A stretch of 64,000 nucleotides of DNA from Gigaspora margarita (lineage: Eukaryota > Glomeromycota > Glomeromycetes > Diversisporales > Gigasporaceae). The position numbers were made by a program, and so were the translations under genes. Under the pieces are notes generated by a model. That model was not told where the DNA came from, ran no database searches, and saw only the letters and a program-made list of their open reading frames with translations. Of the stretch, positions 21,746-31,912 are shown piece by piece. The stretch is taken from contig WTPW01000686.1 in assembly GCA_009809945.1 (NCBI GenBank), positions 212,365 to 276,364 of the forward strand, read 5' to 3'. Position 1 is the stretch's first letter; every line of letters begins with the position of its first letter.

Positions 21746-22029
21746 CAGCTTATTTCGCAATTGTAACTGTTTCGACACTTCAACTTAGCAAGTCTGAATT
21801 CTGTGACAGACTAAGCCACATATGCCAATTACTTGACCGACTGTATACATATCTGACATCAATTTAGACCATTACATGTAAAGCACCGTGTAATGAAGTG
21901 AATAAGAAAGTAAAATTCTATGCAATTGCATTACAAGATTACTAATATTACCTGACTATGAAAATACGATTTTGCGAGTTATATACACTTTTTCATCGTT
22001 TTAACAGTATAACCTACATATGAAATATA

Positions 22030-22195
22030 ACAGGAACATAGTACGAAGTACGAAGTGTAGCTTTAGTTCGAGTTTTGCATTTGTCAGCAAATTTTGGAAA
22101 CTGATTGGACACTCTAATAATTTCCGAAAGTCAGCTGATCAAATATAGCTAAGCCAGGATACCTGCAGTAATCCAGTCAAATCCGGTGATGAAGC
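22030..22195 (+). repeat. Direct repeat, copy 2 of the ATACCAGGAAC unit
   Basis: This is a diverged copy of 21340-21500, 690 bp downstream, with the same block order. A third, shorter match (TTCGAGTTTTGCATTTGACC onward) lies at 23038-23090. Confidence 0.65.
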
Positions 22196-22265
22196 CATAA
22201 ATCCCAACTGAGCATTTCGATATAGCAAGCTAATACCGCGTGAATAACACATGAGTATAATGATT

Positions 22266-22306
22266 CGAGTTGATATGCATACGGGCATATGCATAGTCAA
22301 CTCGAA
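22266..22306. repeat. Small palindrome
   Basis: TCGAGTTGATATGCATACGG pairs with a near-complementary arm ending GCATAGTCAACTCGA, giving a stem of about 17 bp. Confidence 0.7.
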
Positions 22307-23227
22307 AAGATGGCTAAGCAGGGGTAAGTGCCGCAGGGGCCCTGGTCAGTCATGAGTAAGCATGTGAAAATTGACGGCAGAGCACGAATCTCAGGTGGAA
22401 ATTCAAATGCAGGTAAGCATGATGTAAAATCACCTTCCGAAAACAGTATCTACAGATGATTCCTGATCAAGATTGATAAAAAAGGAACTAACACAGCATC
22501 TGCGCCAAGAGCTGCCATTTCTGCTACGAGAAGTAAGCTATTTCACGACCCGGTCTCCTCCCTTCTCTGTCATTTGTAGTCTCATGATAATTTCATAATA
22601 ATTTCTAAATTCGATTATGTACGATTTCATACTGACGGCCGGCATTATGCAGACAGGAAACTACTATACATATCAAACACAACTGCTTACGGTAATTCCC
22701 AGCGCAATTTCGGTTGCAATTTCTGGGAGTTTACCCGTTTTAGTGTCAATTATACTTAAATCATAACTGCATTCGCAAGTTAATAAATGCTTATCTCCGG
22801 AACATCAGACCTGTTCATCCAAACTGCATCATGCNTGCAATGCTTTTCATTTATTATAATTGTAATCATTTTCATATTTTAGCTATGATAACGTTTTAAC
22901 TGCTCAGTTTCTGGACTCTTACTTAGAAACGCGTTACGGCAAACAAATTCAGTACCTGTCACCTGCAAAAAAAACCAGCATTTGTACCTAAACTCCACCC
23001 ATACAGTACCTTGCCATTTTGTGGCAATATGGAAACATTCGAGTTTTGCATTTGACCACAAAACCTTGATTCTGATTGGATGTTCTAATTTTGTATGTGT
23101 TATGCGAAAAGGTGCGATGTTCTACATCCAAACCAACTAATACAGGGGTCCCAAAATTCTGGGTTGGGATTCGGAATTGATCAAATTGCCCAAGATTATA
23201 AAAAATTTTACTAATTTTGCTATAGAA

Positions 23228-24157
23228 TAGGGATGAGAATCGATTCTAAAAACTTTAATCGATGATCGAATCGGTTATAATCGACTTATAATCGATAATC
23301 GAATCCTATATATATGTTGTTATCACTTATTACTATCAGTTTTATCACCATCATAATCATCAGCAAAAATATCATTATTATCAGAGATATAATCTAATTT
23401 CACTAAATCTATCATCCTCAGATAATGTACTTTGTTGGTTTCAAGTTGACGAAGTTGTAGTAGCCATGCCGATAAAGTTAGAAACAAAAAAAAAACTTAC
23501 TTTATATAAATAAATTGAACAATAATAAAAAGCTTAATCATTTTGGGCAATATAATTTATTCATTCGTGTAAAAATTAAGGCTTAATTATTTGGGCAATA
23601 TTATTTATTCATTCGTAAAAATTAAGGCTTAATTATTTGGGCAATATTATTTATTCATTCGGTAAAAATTAAGGCTTAATTATTTGGGCAATATTATTTA
23701 TTCATTCGTGTAAAAATTAAGAAACGGTCTTAAAAATTAAAAATAATAAACTTAGCCACTATAATATGGCTGGCTATAAACTATAGGCTTAAAATTTAAT
23801 AAAACAATACGCCTTATATTTAACAAACATATAGCTGTAATAATTACTTACCAGAGAATATTTAAGTAAATAACTTGCGAAATAAAGATGGCTGAGTACG
23901 AACTAAAGGCTAAGCTAAATGACTCATAAAGTTTAAAATAAAAGAGCTGTTTTTAAAATAAATAAATAACTTGAAAATTAGTGAAAGTTTATTATAATTA
24001 AAACGATTATACGCCTAGAATCGATTCTAATTCAAGAATCGATTCAAAAATATGTAATCGTTTCTAGAAACGATTAAATCGATTATACAAAAATGAGAAT
24101 CGATTCTAATTCGATTAACGATTAAATCGATTATCAGAGAATCGATTCTCATCCCTA
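23228..24157. mobile_element. hAT-like non-autonomous element, perfect 8-bp target duplication
   Basis: It is flanked by CTATAGAA on both sides (23220-23227 and 24158-24165). The inverted termini TAGGGATGAGAATCGATTCT and AGAATCGATTCTCATCCCTA are perfect over 20 bp. The subterminal parts on both sides are saturated with AATCGATT and GATTAAATCGATTAT words. The 930-bp interior has no transposase ORF and holds a tandem array at 23535-23725. The duplication length and TIR style fit hAT. Confidence 0.92.
23535..23725 (+). repeat. Tandem array inside the hAT-like element, four units of about 55 bp
   Basis: Units read AAAATTAAGGCTTAATTATT, TGGGCAATATTATTTATTCA and TTCG. Units differ by only a few bases, so the expansion is recent relative to the element. 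Confidence 0.85.
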
Positions 24158-24165
24158 CTATAGAA

Positions 24166-25055
24166 CCTGCTAACAACTAGGGCTAAACGCCGACTTATAC
24201 CTGACGCATCTGACCTGGAAATTTGCCATCAATAACAGGAACGTATGTACATACATAGATTCTGATTGTATGTACAATAGTAATCTAGTGATTGTTATGA
24301 CACAATAATTATCTGTATATGTATTTAATCCTGCTTGGTGATTAAACGATTATCTCATAATTGCTGAATACAGAAGTTAATAGAATGTTCTGAATTTTCT
24401 TGAATGCATTTTGCTTGGATATCATGGGACAGAGGATCGTTTTTGCTACCACTAATTCACCTGGAAGTCATACTTGACCTTAAGGTTAATTGCACTTCCC
24501 TTGTGATGCTGGTCATCGTTGCATTGCCTGAAGATTTCTTCGATCGGTGGTGTTCAATCGGTATTCAACGTTCAAAAAGGAATTCGCATCACTGCTTGGC
24601 CCGCTTTTCGGTCACAATTGAGAATCTTCCATGACAAATTCGATACAACGGCTAGCATTTTTTTTTTACTCATATACTCGTTATCAAATCATGCACGAAT
24701 ATGATCTGAATTACATACAAAATTAAAAAAAATATAATGATTTTATTATTGCTCAGGTTTTAAACAGTCAGTTAGGAGCCTCTGACTGGTATTGGTTGCA
24801 GTTACGGTTATTGCCAGTCATGACTGGTCATAACCTTTACCACTTCTAAATATAATGCTCTTTTATTTGATAACAACATATGTAAAAATTTATTTGCTTT
24901 TTTCCGAATTAATTCAACTACTACATATGATTATTGTGTTGTCGCATAATAACGCTCATGAGCATTATTTAGAATGATGCCCTTAATTTGAAATTATACC
25001 CCTGTGTGTCATTTTGCAATGCGTTAAAAGACATGTATTTTAAAAAATCGTTATT
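24166..25055. other. No gene recognised
   Basis: AACAGGAACGTATGTACATA at 24236 resembles the CCAGGAAC edge of other repeats. TAAACAGTCAGTTAGGAGCC to GACTGGTCATAACC (24760-24835) resembles CAGTTATAACTGGTCATGAC near 39305. Open frames at 24404-24634 and 24519-24704 overlap one another and have no family features. Confidence 0.45.
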
Positions 25056-25057
25056 TA

Positions 25058-25100
25058 CGTTCCTGGTTTAAGCGCGACTGCGTCGCGCAGCTAGCTTATT
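25058..25100 (+). repeat. Element terminus: CGTTCCTGG plus GCGC hairpin
   Basis: CGTTCCTGGTTTAA is followed by GCGCGAC-TGC-GTCGCGC (25072-25088), a perfect 7-bp stem with a 3-nt loop, then AGCTAGCTTAT. The same arrangement, reversed, occurs at 31913-31950. A hairpin close to one end is a Helitron-like feature, but the last bases do not match the usual CTRR end. Confidence 0.6.
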
Positions 25101-25104
25101 ATTA

Positions 25105-25955
25105 ATTTGACTAATTAAACCGAATTCTTTGGGATAGATTACCATCACTATATAGCGTACTTTACCATTCCCTTATTTAATTCGCCTTAATTAATTCGTC
25201 CTCCCAACTATGATTTAAAAAAAATCTATCTATTGTAAACATAACACATCATTATCCAATCATTACAAAAAAAATCAAATTGGAACAAAATAGACCAAGA
25301 TAAACCAAAAGCATTGAAATTTACTGGGCCAAAACTACAGGAAAAATATTTACGTGTATTTCCCTAATCACTAATCATATTATTCTGCTTACATCTAAGC
25401 ATAATAAAACCGAAGCTTAAGTATTCCACTCAAACAATTAAACTATTACAATGTTTCTATAACAAACATAATTACAATGTTATAACTAAACAAAAATTTG
25501 ATTTGATAATAAATGTTTTAAGGTGGCAACACTAAGATTAAAAGCTCCCAGCGCATGACTTGTTCATATATACATATATTATATAACGATGGTATAATTA
25601 ATGATTGTTGCATATAATTTACATAACTACACTACCATTATTAAATTTTAGATTACGACATTATTTTGGATTTTGATTTGTTTCGGATTGCGGCATAAAT
25701 TATGGCTTGCGGCTTTATTTCTACCAAAAAAATCGGTGCCAAAATACTTTCGGCACAGCCGCAATTAGTTTTTACTTCATCCACAGCTCCATATTTCATG
25801 GGTCTAAAAAAAAAAAAAAAATTCAGGAAACCTTTACATTTGTTTAGCATATTTAATTGCTATTTCTCTCTGCTCATCTAATTATAGTTATATCCCCACT
25901 GTGGGTCATTCCCAACTTAGTAATATCCCAGATTTAAGCAAAATAATTTTCTTTT
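25105..25955. other. AT-rich, no gene recognised
   Basis: A 65-codon minus-strand frame at 25653-25850 contains a poly-Phe stretch from an A-run and no recognisable domain. Confidence 0.4.
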
Positions 25956-25960
25956 TTTTA

Positions 25961-26138
25961 GGCCATGCAAAGTTAAATTTTCGTTTTGCATAACCCGCCG
26001 ACCCAATTTTTCCAAAAATTTTTTTTTTTTTTTTAGATTCCTATTGTGCCAATTAAAAAAAAAAAAAAAAAACCGACCCGCCGACCGGAATTTTGAAACA
26101 CCAGGTTATGCAAAATGAAAAATTAACTTTGCGTGGCC
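25961..26138. mobile_element. 178-bp TIR MITE
   Basis: The ends GGCCATGCAAAGTTAAATTT and AAAATTAACTTTGCGTGGCC type arms are inverted repeats of about 35 bp. CCGCCGACC occurs on both halves around A- and T-runs. TTA flanks both sides. Confidence 0.8.
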
Positions 26139-26139
26139 T

Positions 26140-26650
26140 TATATATATATATGTTTTTACATGTTTTATAGTTTTAAATCCATAACATAGTTATTTCCAA
26201 AATGCTGGAAAAAAGGGGTGATATCTCAGGTAATGACTGTAATTCTCCAAGTTCAATGCATTTTACGACTCTTAATCCGGTTTCGTGTATAATGTCACGA
26301 ATTAAATACACTGGTCATTATGACGCTATGCCTCCAAACACAGATATACCCCCGATTATATCAAGACTTTTATACTGCTGTGAAGCCTATGGCATTTCTA
26401 TTTAGTCTAAGGACCTTTCACTGCTAATTAGGGTTGGGTTCGGTCTGTCACGGTCAGCCATCGGTCGCTCATTATCGGTTAACCGCTCATAGCTGGTTGA
26501 CCGCGGTCAGTCATACGGTTATGTAATAGGCGATAAATTATTTCCCAAATAAGTGACGAGTAGGGATGGGACACTGCACAGATTGCTGAAAGAGAAACAA
26601 AACACGGCGATTTGCATCACATAATCAATACCATCATAATTCTCGTGAAA
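26140..26650. other. No gene recognised; CGGTCA-rich stretch
   Basis: Around 26440-26520 there is a G/C-richer stretch with repeated CGGTC, GGTTGACCG and TTAACCGCTC words. The 67-codon frame at 26202-26405 starts with ATG but has no family similarity that I can see. Confidence 0.4.
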
Positions 26651-26735
26651 TTTGCAATCATTTGACCACATTTAAAGTTGTTTGTTCTAGATCTGGCCAA
26701 ATGATCTGCAAATTTGACCAGAATTATTAATGAGA
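26651..26735 (+). repeat. Direct repeat of 37982-38068
   Basis: TTGCAATCATTTGACCACAT, TCTGGCCAAATGATCTGCAA and GACCAGAATTATTAA recur at 37982-38068 with about 80 percent similarity by eye. The two copies bracket the composite repeat locus. Confidence 0.65.
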
Positions 26736-27115
26736 TGCCGTGAACGAAGTCACGGGCCATCCATTTGTCACGAGATCACAACCCACACCTGTGACATCGA
26801 TGAACGATTCGAAGTATGAGGTATTGTGTAGTAAGTATCGGCTTGAGTGGGTTAGCGCTGATTGGTAAGTATGATATATTTATGTGGTGAATTTGGGAAA
26901 ACGATTAAGTAATGTCAGTGAGAAATTTTGTAAGTATGATGTATTGTGCGTTGGATATCGCTTAGTGACGAAACTATGAGGTCTAGAGTTGCTATTTAAG
27001 GAGGGAAAGTTGGAAGTTTGTTCTCCCTCTTTTGTCTTTGCTGCAAGCTCGACACAAGACTAGCTTTGTTGTTAGTGCCCACCCACCCGCCGCGGGGTAA
27101 AGAGCATTTAAGGTG
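26727..27115 (+). repeat. LTR/promoter-like repeat, inverted copy of 34610-34910
   Basis: The order of blocks is GATGCCGTGAACGAAGTCAC, TTTGTCACGAGA, GTAAGTATGA, GAGGTC, GCTATTTAAG, GTTCTCC, CTTTTGTCTTTGCTGC, TAGCTTTGTT and CCCACCCA. The reverse complement of 34610-34910 has the same blocks in the same order. TATTTAAG (26993-27000), followed about 30 bp on by a pyrimidine-rich GTTCTCCCTCTTTTGTC, looks like a TATA-plus-initiator promoter. An LTR or other TE promoter is likely. Confidence 0.6.
26993..27000 (+). promoter_or_regulatory. TATA-like box in the LTR/promoter-like repeat
   Basis: TATTTAAG is conserved in the inverted copy (complement near 34715-34722) and, more loosely, in the units of the 30-34 kb array, always at the same distance from the pyrimidine-rich block. 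Confidence 0.45.
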
Positions 27116-27218
27116 TTACAATTAAATTTTACATTTAACCCTTCCCTTATTTAGTATAGTTATATTTTTATTTTTATTTTATGTATTTCTTATTTGGGTA
27201 AGGAGGATCATGGCGTAT

Positions 27219-27292
27219 GCGAGGGTTTAAAACCCTGAGCGAGGGATTGAAACCCCAAGCGATGGATTAAAACCTCAGTAGGGATTAAAATA
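27219..27292 (+). repeat. 20-bp palindromic tandem repeat, 3.5 units
   Basis: The units are GCGAGGGTTTAAAACCCTGA, GCGAGGGATTGAAACCCCAA and GCGATGGATTAAAACCTCA, then a partial unit. Each can form a GGG/CCC hairpin. There are no spacers, so it is not a CRISPR. Confidence 0.8.
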
Positions 27293-27440
27293 TATAAATA
27301 GGTTGGGGATAATTTGATCATTCGCAGCTGTTTTGCATAATCAGTAAAATGTTCTTGAGTGAAATTCGATGTATTGATTTATAATAATGAGAAACCTTAT
27401 AACCTGTAATTATGTGTTAGTTTATTGATTTAAATCATTT

Positions 27441-27815
27441 AAGGGTAGAGTGAACGTAGATAAATTTTCATATGATTTACGGGGTACAAAAAAATTTTAT
27501 ATAGAAAGCAAAAATAGGCTTCTAATAAAACTTTTCAAGATTATAGCCAGAATTTCCCAAAATTTTGTGGTATATAATTTGAAGTCTCCTATTTGTTATA
27601 GTAAGATTTTAAACCCTATATCATTTAAAAAAATCCACCTTTGTATATTGGTAAAAAAAACTTAAGTGACCCCAAATTTCCTTAGGTCGCACAAAAATTG
27701 CTAATTCTGATTGGTTGAATCGTTGTTGTTTACAACTCTGATTGGTCGATCACCTGATTTCATATGATTACAATGTGATCATTATTAAAAATGATCTACG
27801 TTCACCCTACCCTTA
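27441..27815. mobile_element. TIR element bordered by TTAA
   Basis: TTAAGGGTAGAGTGAACGTA on the left and TACGTTCACCCTACCCTTAA (with a small indel) on the right are inverted repeats. TTAA at both outer edges could be a piggyBac-type target site, or part of the TIR with a TA duplication. The open frame at 27450-27665 is inside and has no transposase motifs. Confidence 0.65.
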
Positions 27816-27924
27816 ACTTTAAAGCACTATTTGTTCATGATCAAAGCTAAATTGGTTCAAACCCTATAAAGCTCTCCCACCGATCGTAACAAAGGTTTTT
27901 GAGGTATTAATGGTTATAGGGATA

Positions 27925-28051
27925 ATTGATAGCCCAGTGAACAACTGGGATATCGAAATGTGGTACTTCGATAGCCCGGGTGAACAACCCATATATCGAA
28001 TTGTGGTACTTCGATAACCCGGGTGAACAACCCAGATATCGAAATGTGGTA
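27925..28051 (+). repeat. 45-bp palindromic tandem array, left part
   Basis: Units read TACTTCGATAGCCCGGGTGA then ACAACCCAGATATCGAAATG. The core can pair CGATAGCCCGGGT with ACCCAGATATCG. The array is cut at GGTA by the MITE at 28052 and resumes at 29866. The same core, in reverse, is present in each unit of the 30-34 kb satellite. Confidence 0.85.
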
Positions 28052-29863
28052 CAGTCAGACCTCTCTATAGTCACACCCTATATAGTCACACCTCTATATA
28101 AGCACCCAATATTGTGCGACGGACTTTAAACATAGTAAAAAACCTCATTATAGTCACAAATTACCTATAATCACTATCACAAAAAATTTTGATTTTTTAT
28201 CAATTTTATTAATAAAAAACCCTCATTATAATCACAAATTTTGACTAAATATAAATTATAACATCTGATTGGCCAATATTCATATTAATGTTTATTTAAA
28301 ATATTCTATTAAAAATTCTTAAAGGTTTGACAACAAATAACTTTTGATACAGTGGTCCGATTTGGATGAAACAACTACCAAAATGTCCGTCTCGATGAGA
28401 CGATTCTAATGAGCCTAGATCGCTAAAATCTAATCACAGGCTCCTGTGATCGTTAAGGAATTGTGTCACTTCACATATTTAACAGTAACACGATTTGTCA
28501 CACTTTTTTGGACCTGTTTTTTGTTATATATAAATTATACAAAAAAACATATAAAATTACTATAAACTTGTTAGGCAAGATTAGTTTCAACCTACATATT
28601 AATTTAAAATTAAATTCTGCGATTACATAGAGCAAAAGGAGGCGAATAAAAAAACCTTTCCTGCCAAGCCACAGTTCTGCCGTTTTTGCACAAAACGAAA
28701 ATGTAACTTCGCCAAAACCCAATATTTTTTGATTTCAAGATGAGAAGCATATGTAAAACATGCTCTGAACAACTTTACTTAGTCGGCGGAAGTGGGTTAC
28801 CTTGTAAGAAAAATGGGTTATCTATGTACTAAAGTTAAAATTTATCATTTTTCATTATTGAACTTTTTTCCTTATTAGGTAACCTACTTTGGGCTCTTAA
28901 GCAAAGTTGTTCGGCACGTAATTTTACATCACATTTGAGTTTGAAACGCGCTTTTCAAACGTTTTCTAAGTGAAAAATGGGGTTAAAGTTAGAAAAAAAT
29001 TTTTTTTAAAAAAATTTTTTTAGAAAAAAAATTTTTTTCTAACTTTAACCCCATTTTTCACTTAGAAAACGTTCGAAAAGCGCGTTCAAACTCAAATGTG
29101 ATGTAAAATTACGTGCCGAACAACTTTGCTTAAGAGCCCAAAGTAGGTTACCTAATAAGAAAAAAAAGTTCAATAATGAAAAACGATAAATTTTAACTTT
29201 AGTACATAGATAACCCATTTTTCTTACAAGGTAACCTACTTCCGCCGATTAAGTAAAGTTGTTCGGAGCATGATTTTACATATGATTCTCATCTTAAAAT
29301 TGGAAAATATTTGTTTTTGAAGAAGTTACATTTTCGTTTTGTGCAAAAATGGCAGAACTGTAACTTGGCAGAATAAGTAAGTTTATTCTCCTTCTTTTGC
29401 TCTATATAATCGCAAAATTTAATTTTAAATTAATATGTAGGTTGAAACTAATCTTGCCTAACGAGTTTATAGTAATTTTATATGTTTTTTTGTATAATTT
29501 TATATATAAAAAATTTACACGTGACAAATCGTGTTACTGTTAAGAATTGATTAAATTTAACATCTAAATAAAAAATCCTTAATGATATTAGCATTTTGTA
29601 GCTAAATTTGGATGATTTCAGACTCTTTAGAATTGTCTCATTGAGTCAAACACTTGTCATTTATCCAAATTGGGCTACTGGATCAAAAGTTTTTCACTAT
29701 CAAACATTTTAAATTTTTTAATAGTATTTCAAATATGTGCAAATATATTACTTATTGACATTTGGACATGTGACCATAACAGGGTATTTTATTTATAGTC
29801 ACACCTCTATACAATCACCAAAATAGGGCGCGACCAACTTGTGATTATAGAGAGGTCTGACTG
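28052..29863. mobile_element. 1.8-kb Tigger/pogo-like palindromic MITE with TA duplication
   Basis: The termini CAGTCAGACCTCTCTATAGT and ATTATAGAGAGGTCTGACTG are inverted repeats flanked by TA (28050-28051 and 29864-29865). Removing the element and one TA restores the 45-bp array unit exactly (GTGGTACTTCG). CAGT(C/A) ends with TA duplication fit pogo/Tigger. The interior is a long inverted repeat (about 28500-29530) centred in the A/T block near 29010. The 74-codon ORF at 28722-28498 is part of the palindrome and unsupported. Confidence 0.9.
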
Positions 29864-29945
29864 TACTTCGATAGCCCAGTGAACAACCTGGATATCGAAA
29901 TATGGTACTTCGATAGCCCGACTGTCCAGCTTGGATATCGAAGAA
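29864..29945 (+). repeat. 45-bp palindromic tandem array, right part
   Basis: Two more units, TACTTCGATAGCCCAGTGAA and TACTTCGATAGCCCGACTGT, continue the array after the MITE. The last is followed by CTTGGATATCGAAG. Confidence 0.8.
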
Positions 29946-29959
29946 AGTGATTTGTCACT

Positions 29960-30003
29960 CTTGCCTCACTGCTTACGTGGTCCACAGACAGTTCCTAGAA
30001 TTG
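29960..30003 (+). repeat. Inverted repeat partner of 37660-37703
   Basis: CTGCTTACGTGGTCCACAGA and CAGTTCCTAG match the reverse complement of 37660-37703 with few changes. The pair encloses the satellite and the foldback array, about 7.7 kb in all. Confidence 0.75.
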
Positions 30004-31398
30004 TGTCCAGCTAATGCATCATCATTTTTGTCTAATACCTGGTCTGTTCGATAAGACTAACACAGCAGCTATCTCTATTATCCAGGCTGTCCACCTGGGC
30101 TATTGACCACACTTTTATATCAACCTAGTCACCAAGATCTTCCCAGGTGAGTGGGTAGCAACTCTCTACTCTTTTCCTTATAACCTCATACTGACCCAAC
30201 TGAACCAACATCTCTCACACAATATCTTATCCTTATTCATTCTCTATACCCGTCACAAGTACCTCATACTTTCTCAACTGAACCAATACCCCTAACTCCT
30301 ACTTATTACTCATCAACTCTATGCCAAGGGCCTGGTTTACGGTGTTAAACAGATGCCACGTAACAATGTCACAGCATCTAACCTTCCTTTCTTTACAACT
30401 ATTAGCTACCAAAGCACTCATCTTCGATATCTGGGTTGTCCACCCGGGCTATCGACCATACTTTTATGCCAACCTAACTACCAAGATCTCCTTCCCAGTA
30501 GTGGTTGAGTGGGTAAGAACCCCTACTCTCTTCCTCATAAATAACAATCCTTATCTTATCTAGCCGAACCAACTTCTCTCACACAATACCTTATCCTTAT
30601 TCATTCTCTATATCCGTCATTAGTACTTCAAACTTACTCAACTGAACCAATACCTCCTACGCAATATCTCATTCTTACTCATTTCCCATACAATAATATC
30701 CATTACCAATAACTCATACCTACTACTCACCAACTCTATGTCAAGAACCTTGTTCACAGTGATACATGGATGCCACATGACAATGTCATGGCATCTAACT
30801 CTTAACAATCATCAGCTACCAACGCATTCATCTTTAGCATCCGGGGTGTCCACCCAGGCTATCAACCACACCTGTATATTAACCTAACCACTATGATCTC
30901 CTTTCCAGTAGCTAGTGAGTGGGTAACAACTCCCTCTTCCTCTTAAATAACTATCTCTTATACAACTAAACCAACATCTCTTACACAATACCTTATCATT
31001 CATTCTCTATATTCATCACCAATACCTCATAATTACTCAACCGAACCAATACCTCCCATGCAATACCTTACTCTTACTCATTTCTTATAATATCTGTCAT
31101 CAGTAACTCATACTTACCACTCACCAACTCTACGTCAAGGACCTGGCTCACAGTGACAATGGATGCCGTCACGGCATCTAACTATCAATGACAATCAGTA
31201 CCAAAATATTCATCTTCGATACCTGGGTTGTTCGCTCAGGCTATCAACCACACGTGCATATCAACCTAACCACCAAGATCTCTTTTCCAGTAGTGGGTGG
31301 ATGGGTAACAACTCTCACTCTCTTCATTTTAAATAACCATCCTTATAACTATCCTTTATCTAACCGAACCAACATCTCTTACACAATACCTTATCCTT

Positions 31399-31813
31399 AA
31401 TTCGTGATTCACCTATAAATGATAGTTTTATATAGTAAAAGTTGGGGTTAAGTTAATATAAGTATTATAATATAGCCACCAATCTCACTTCGCCCTATAG
31501 TAAAGTCATTTTTCTATCAACTTAACCACTTTTCAGCTTCCAATTAAAGTTGTAGAGCTGAGTTTTCCGGTTCTAATACTAGAAAATTTAAGATATCTCA
31601 AGAACTACTAGACCGATTTTAATGATTTTCTAGTATTAGAACCGGAAAACTCAGCTCTACAACTTTAATTAGAAGCTGAAAAGTGGTTAAGTTGATAGAA
31701 AAATGACTTTACTATAGGGTGAAGTGAGATTGGTGGCTATATTATAATACTCATATTAACTTAACCCCAAATTTTATTATATAAAACTATCATTTATAGG
31801 CGAATCACGAATT
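31399..31813. mobile_element. 415-bp near-perfect palindromic MITE
   Basis: The ends AATTCGTGATTCACCTATAA and TTATAGGCGAATCACGAATT are inverted repeats, and almost every base in between has its partner around a centre near 31606. It sits in a satellite unit; comparison with other units (TTATCCTTATTCATTCTC) suggests a TA or TTA duplication. Arm identity is so high that it is young or homogenised. Confidence 0.88.
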
Positions 31814-31912
31814 AATCATTCTCTATATCCGTCACCAATACCTCATACTTACTCAACTGAACAAATACCTCCTATGCTATACCTCATTCTTACTCATTTA
31901 CCATATAAGTAG

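Noticed and set aside
27219..27292. CRISPR-like GATTGAAACCCC repeats
   Set aside because: The units are contiguous without spacers, the context is eukaryotic, and they vary in sequence.
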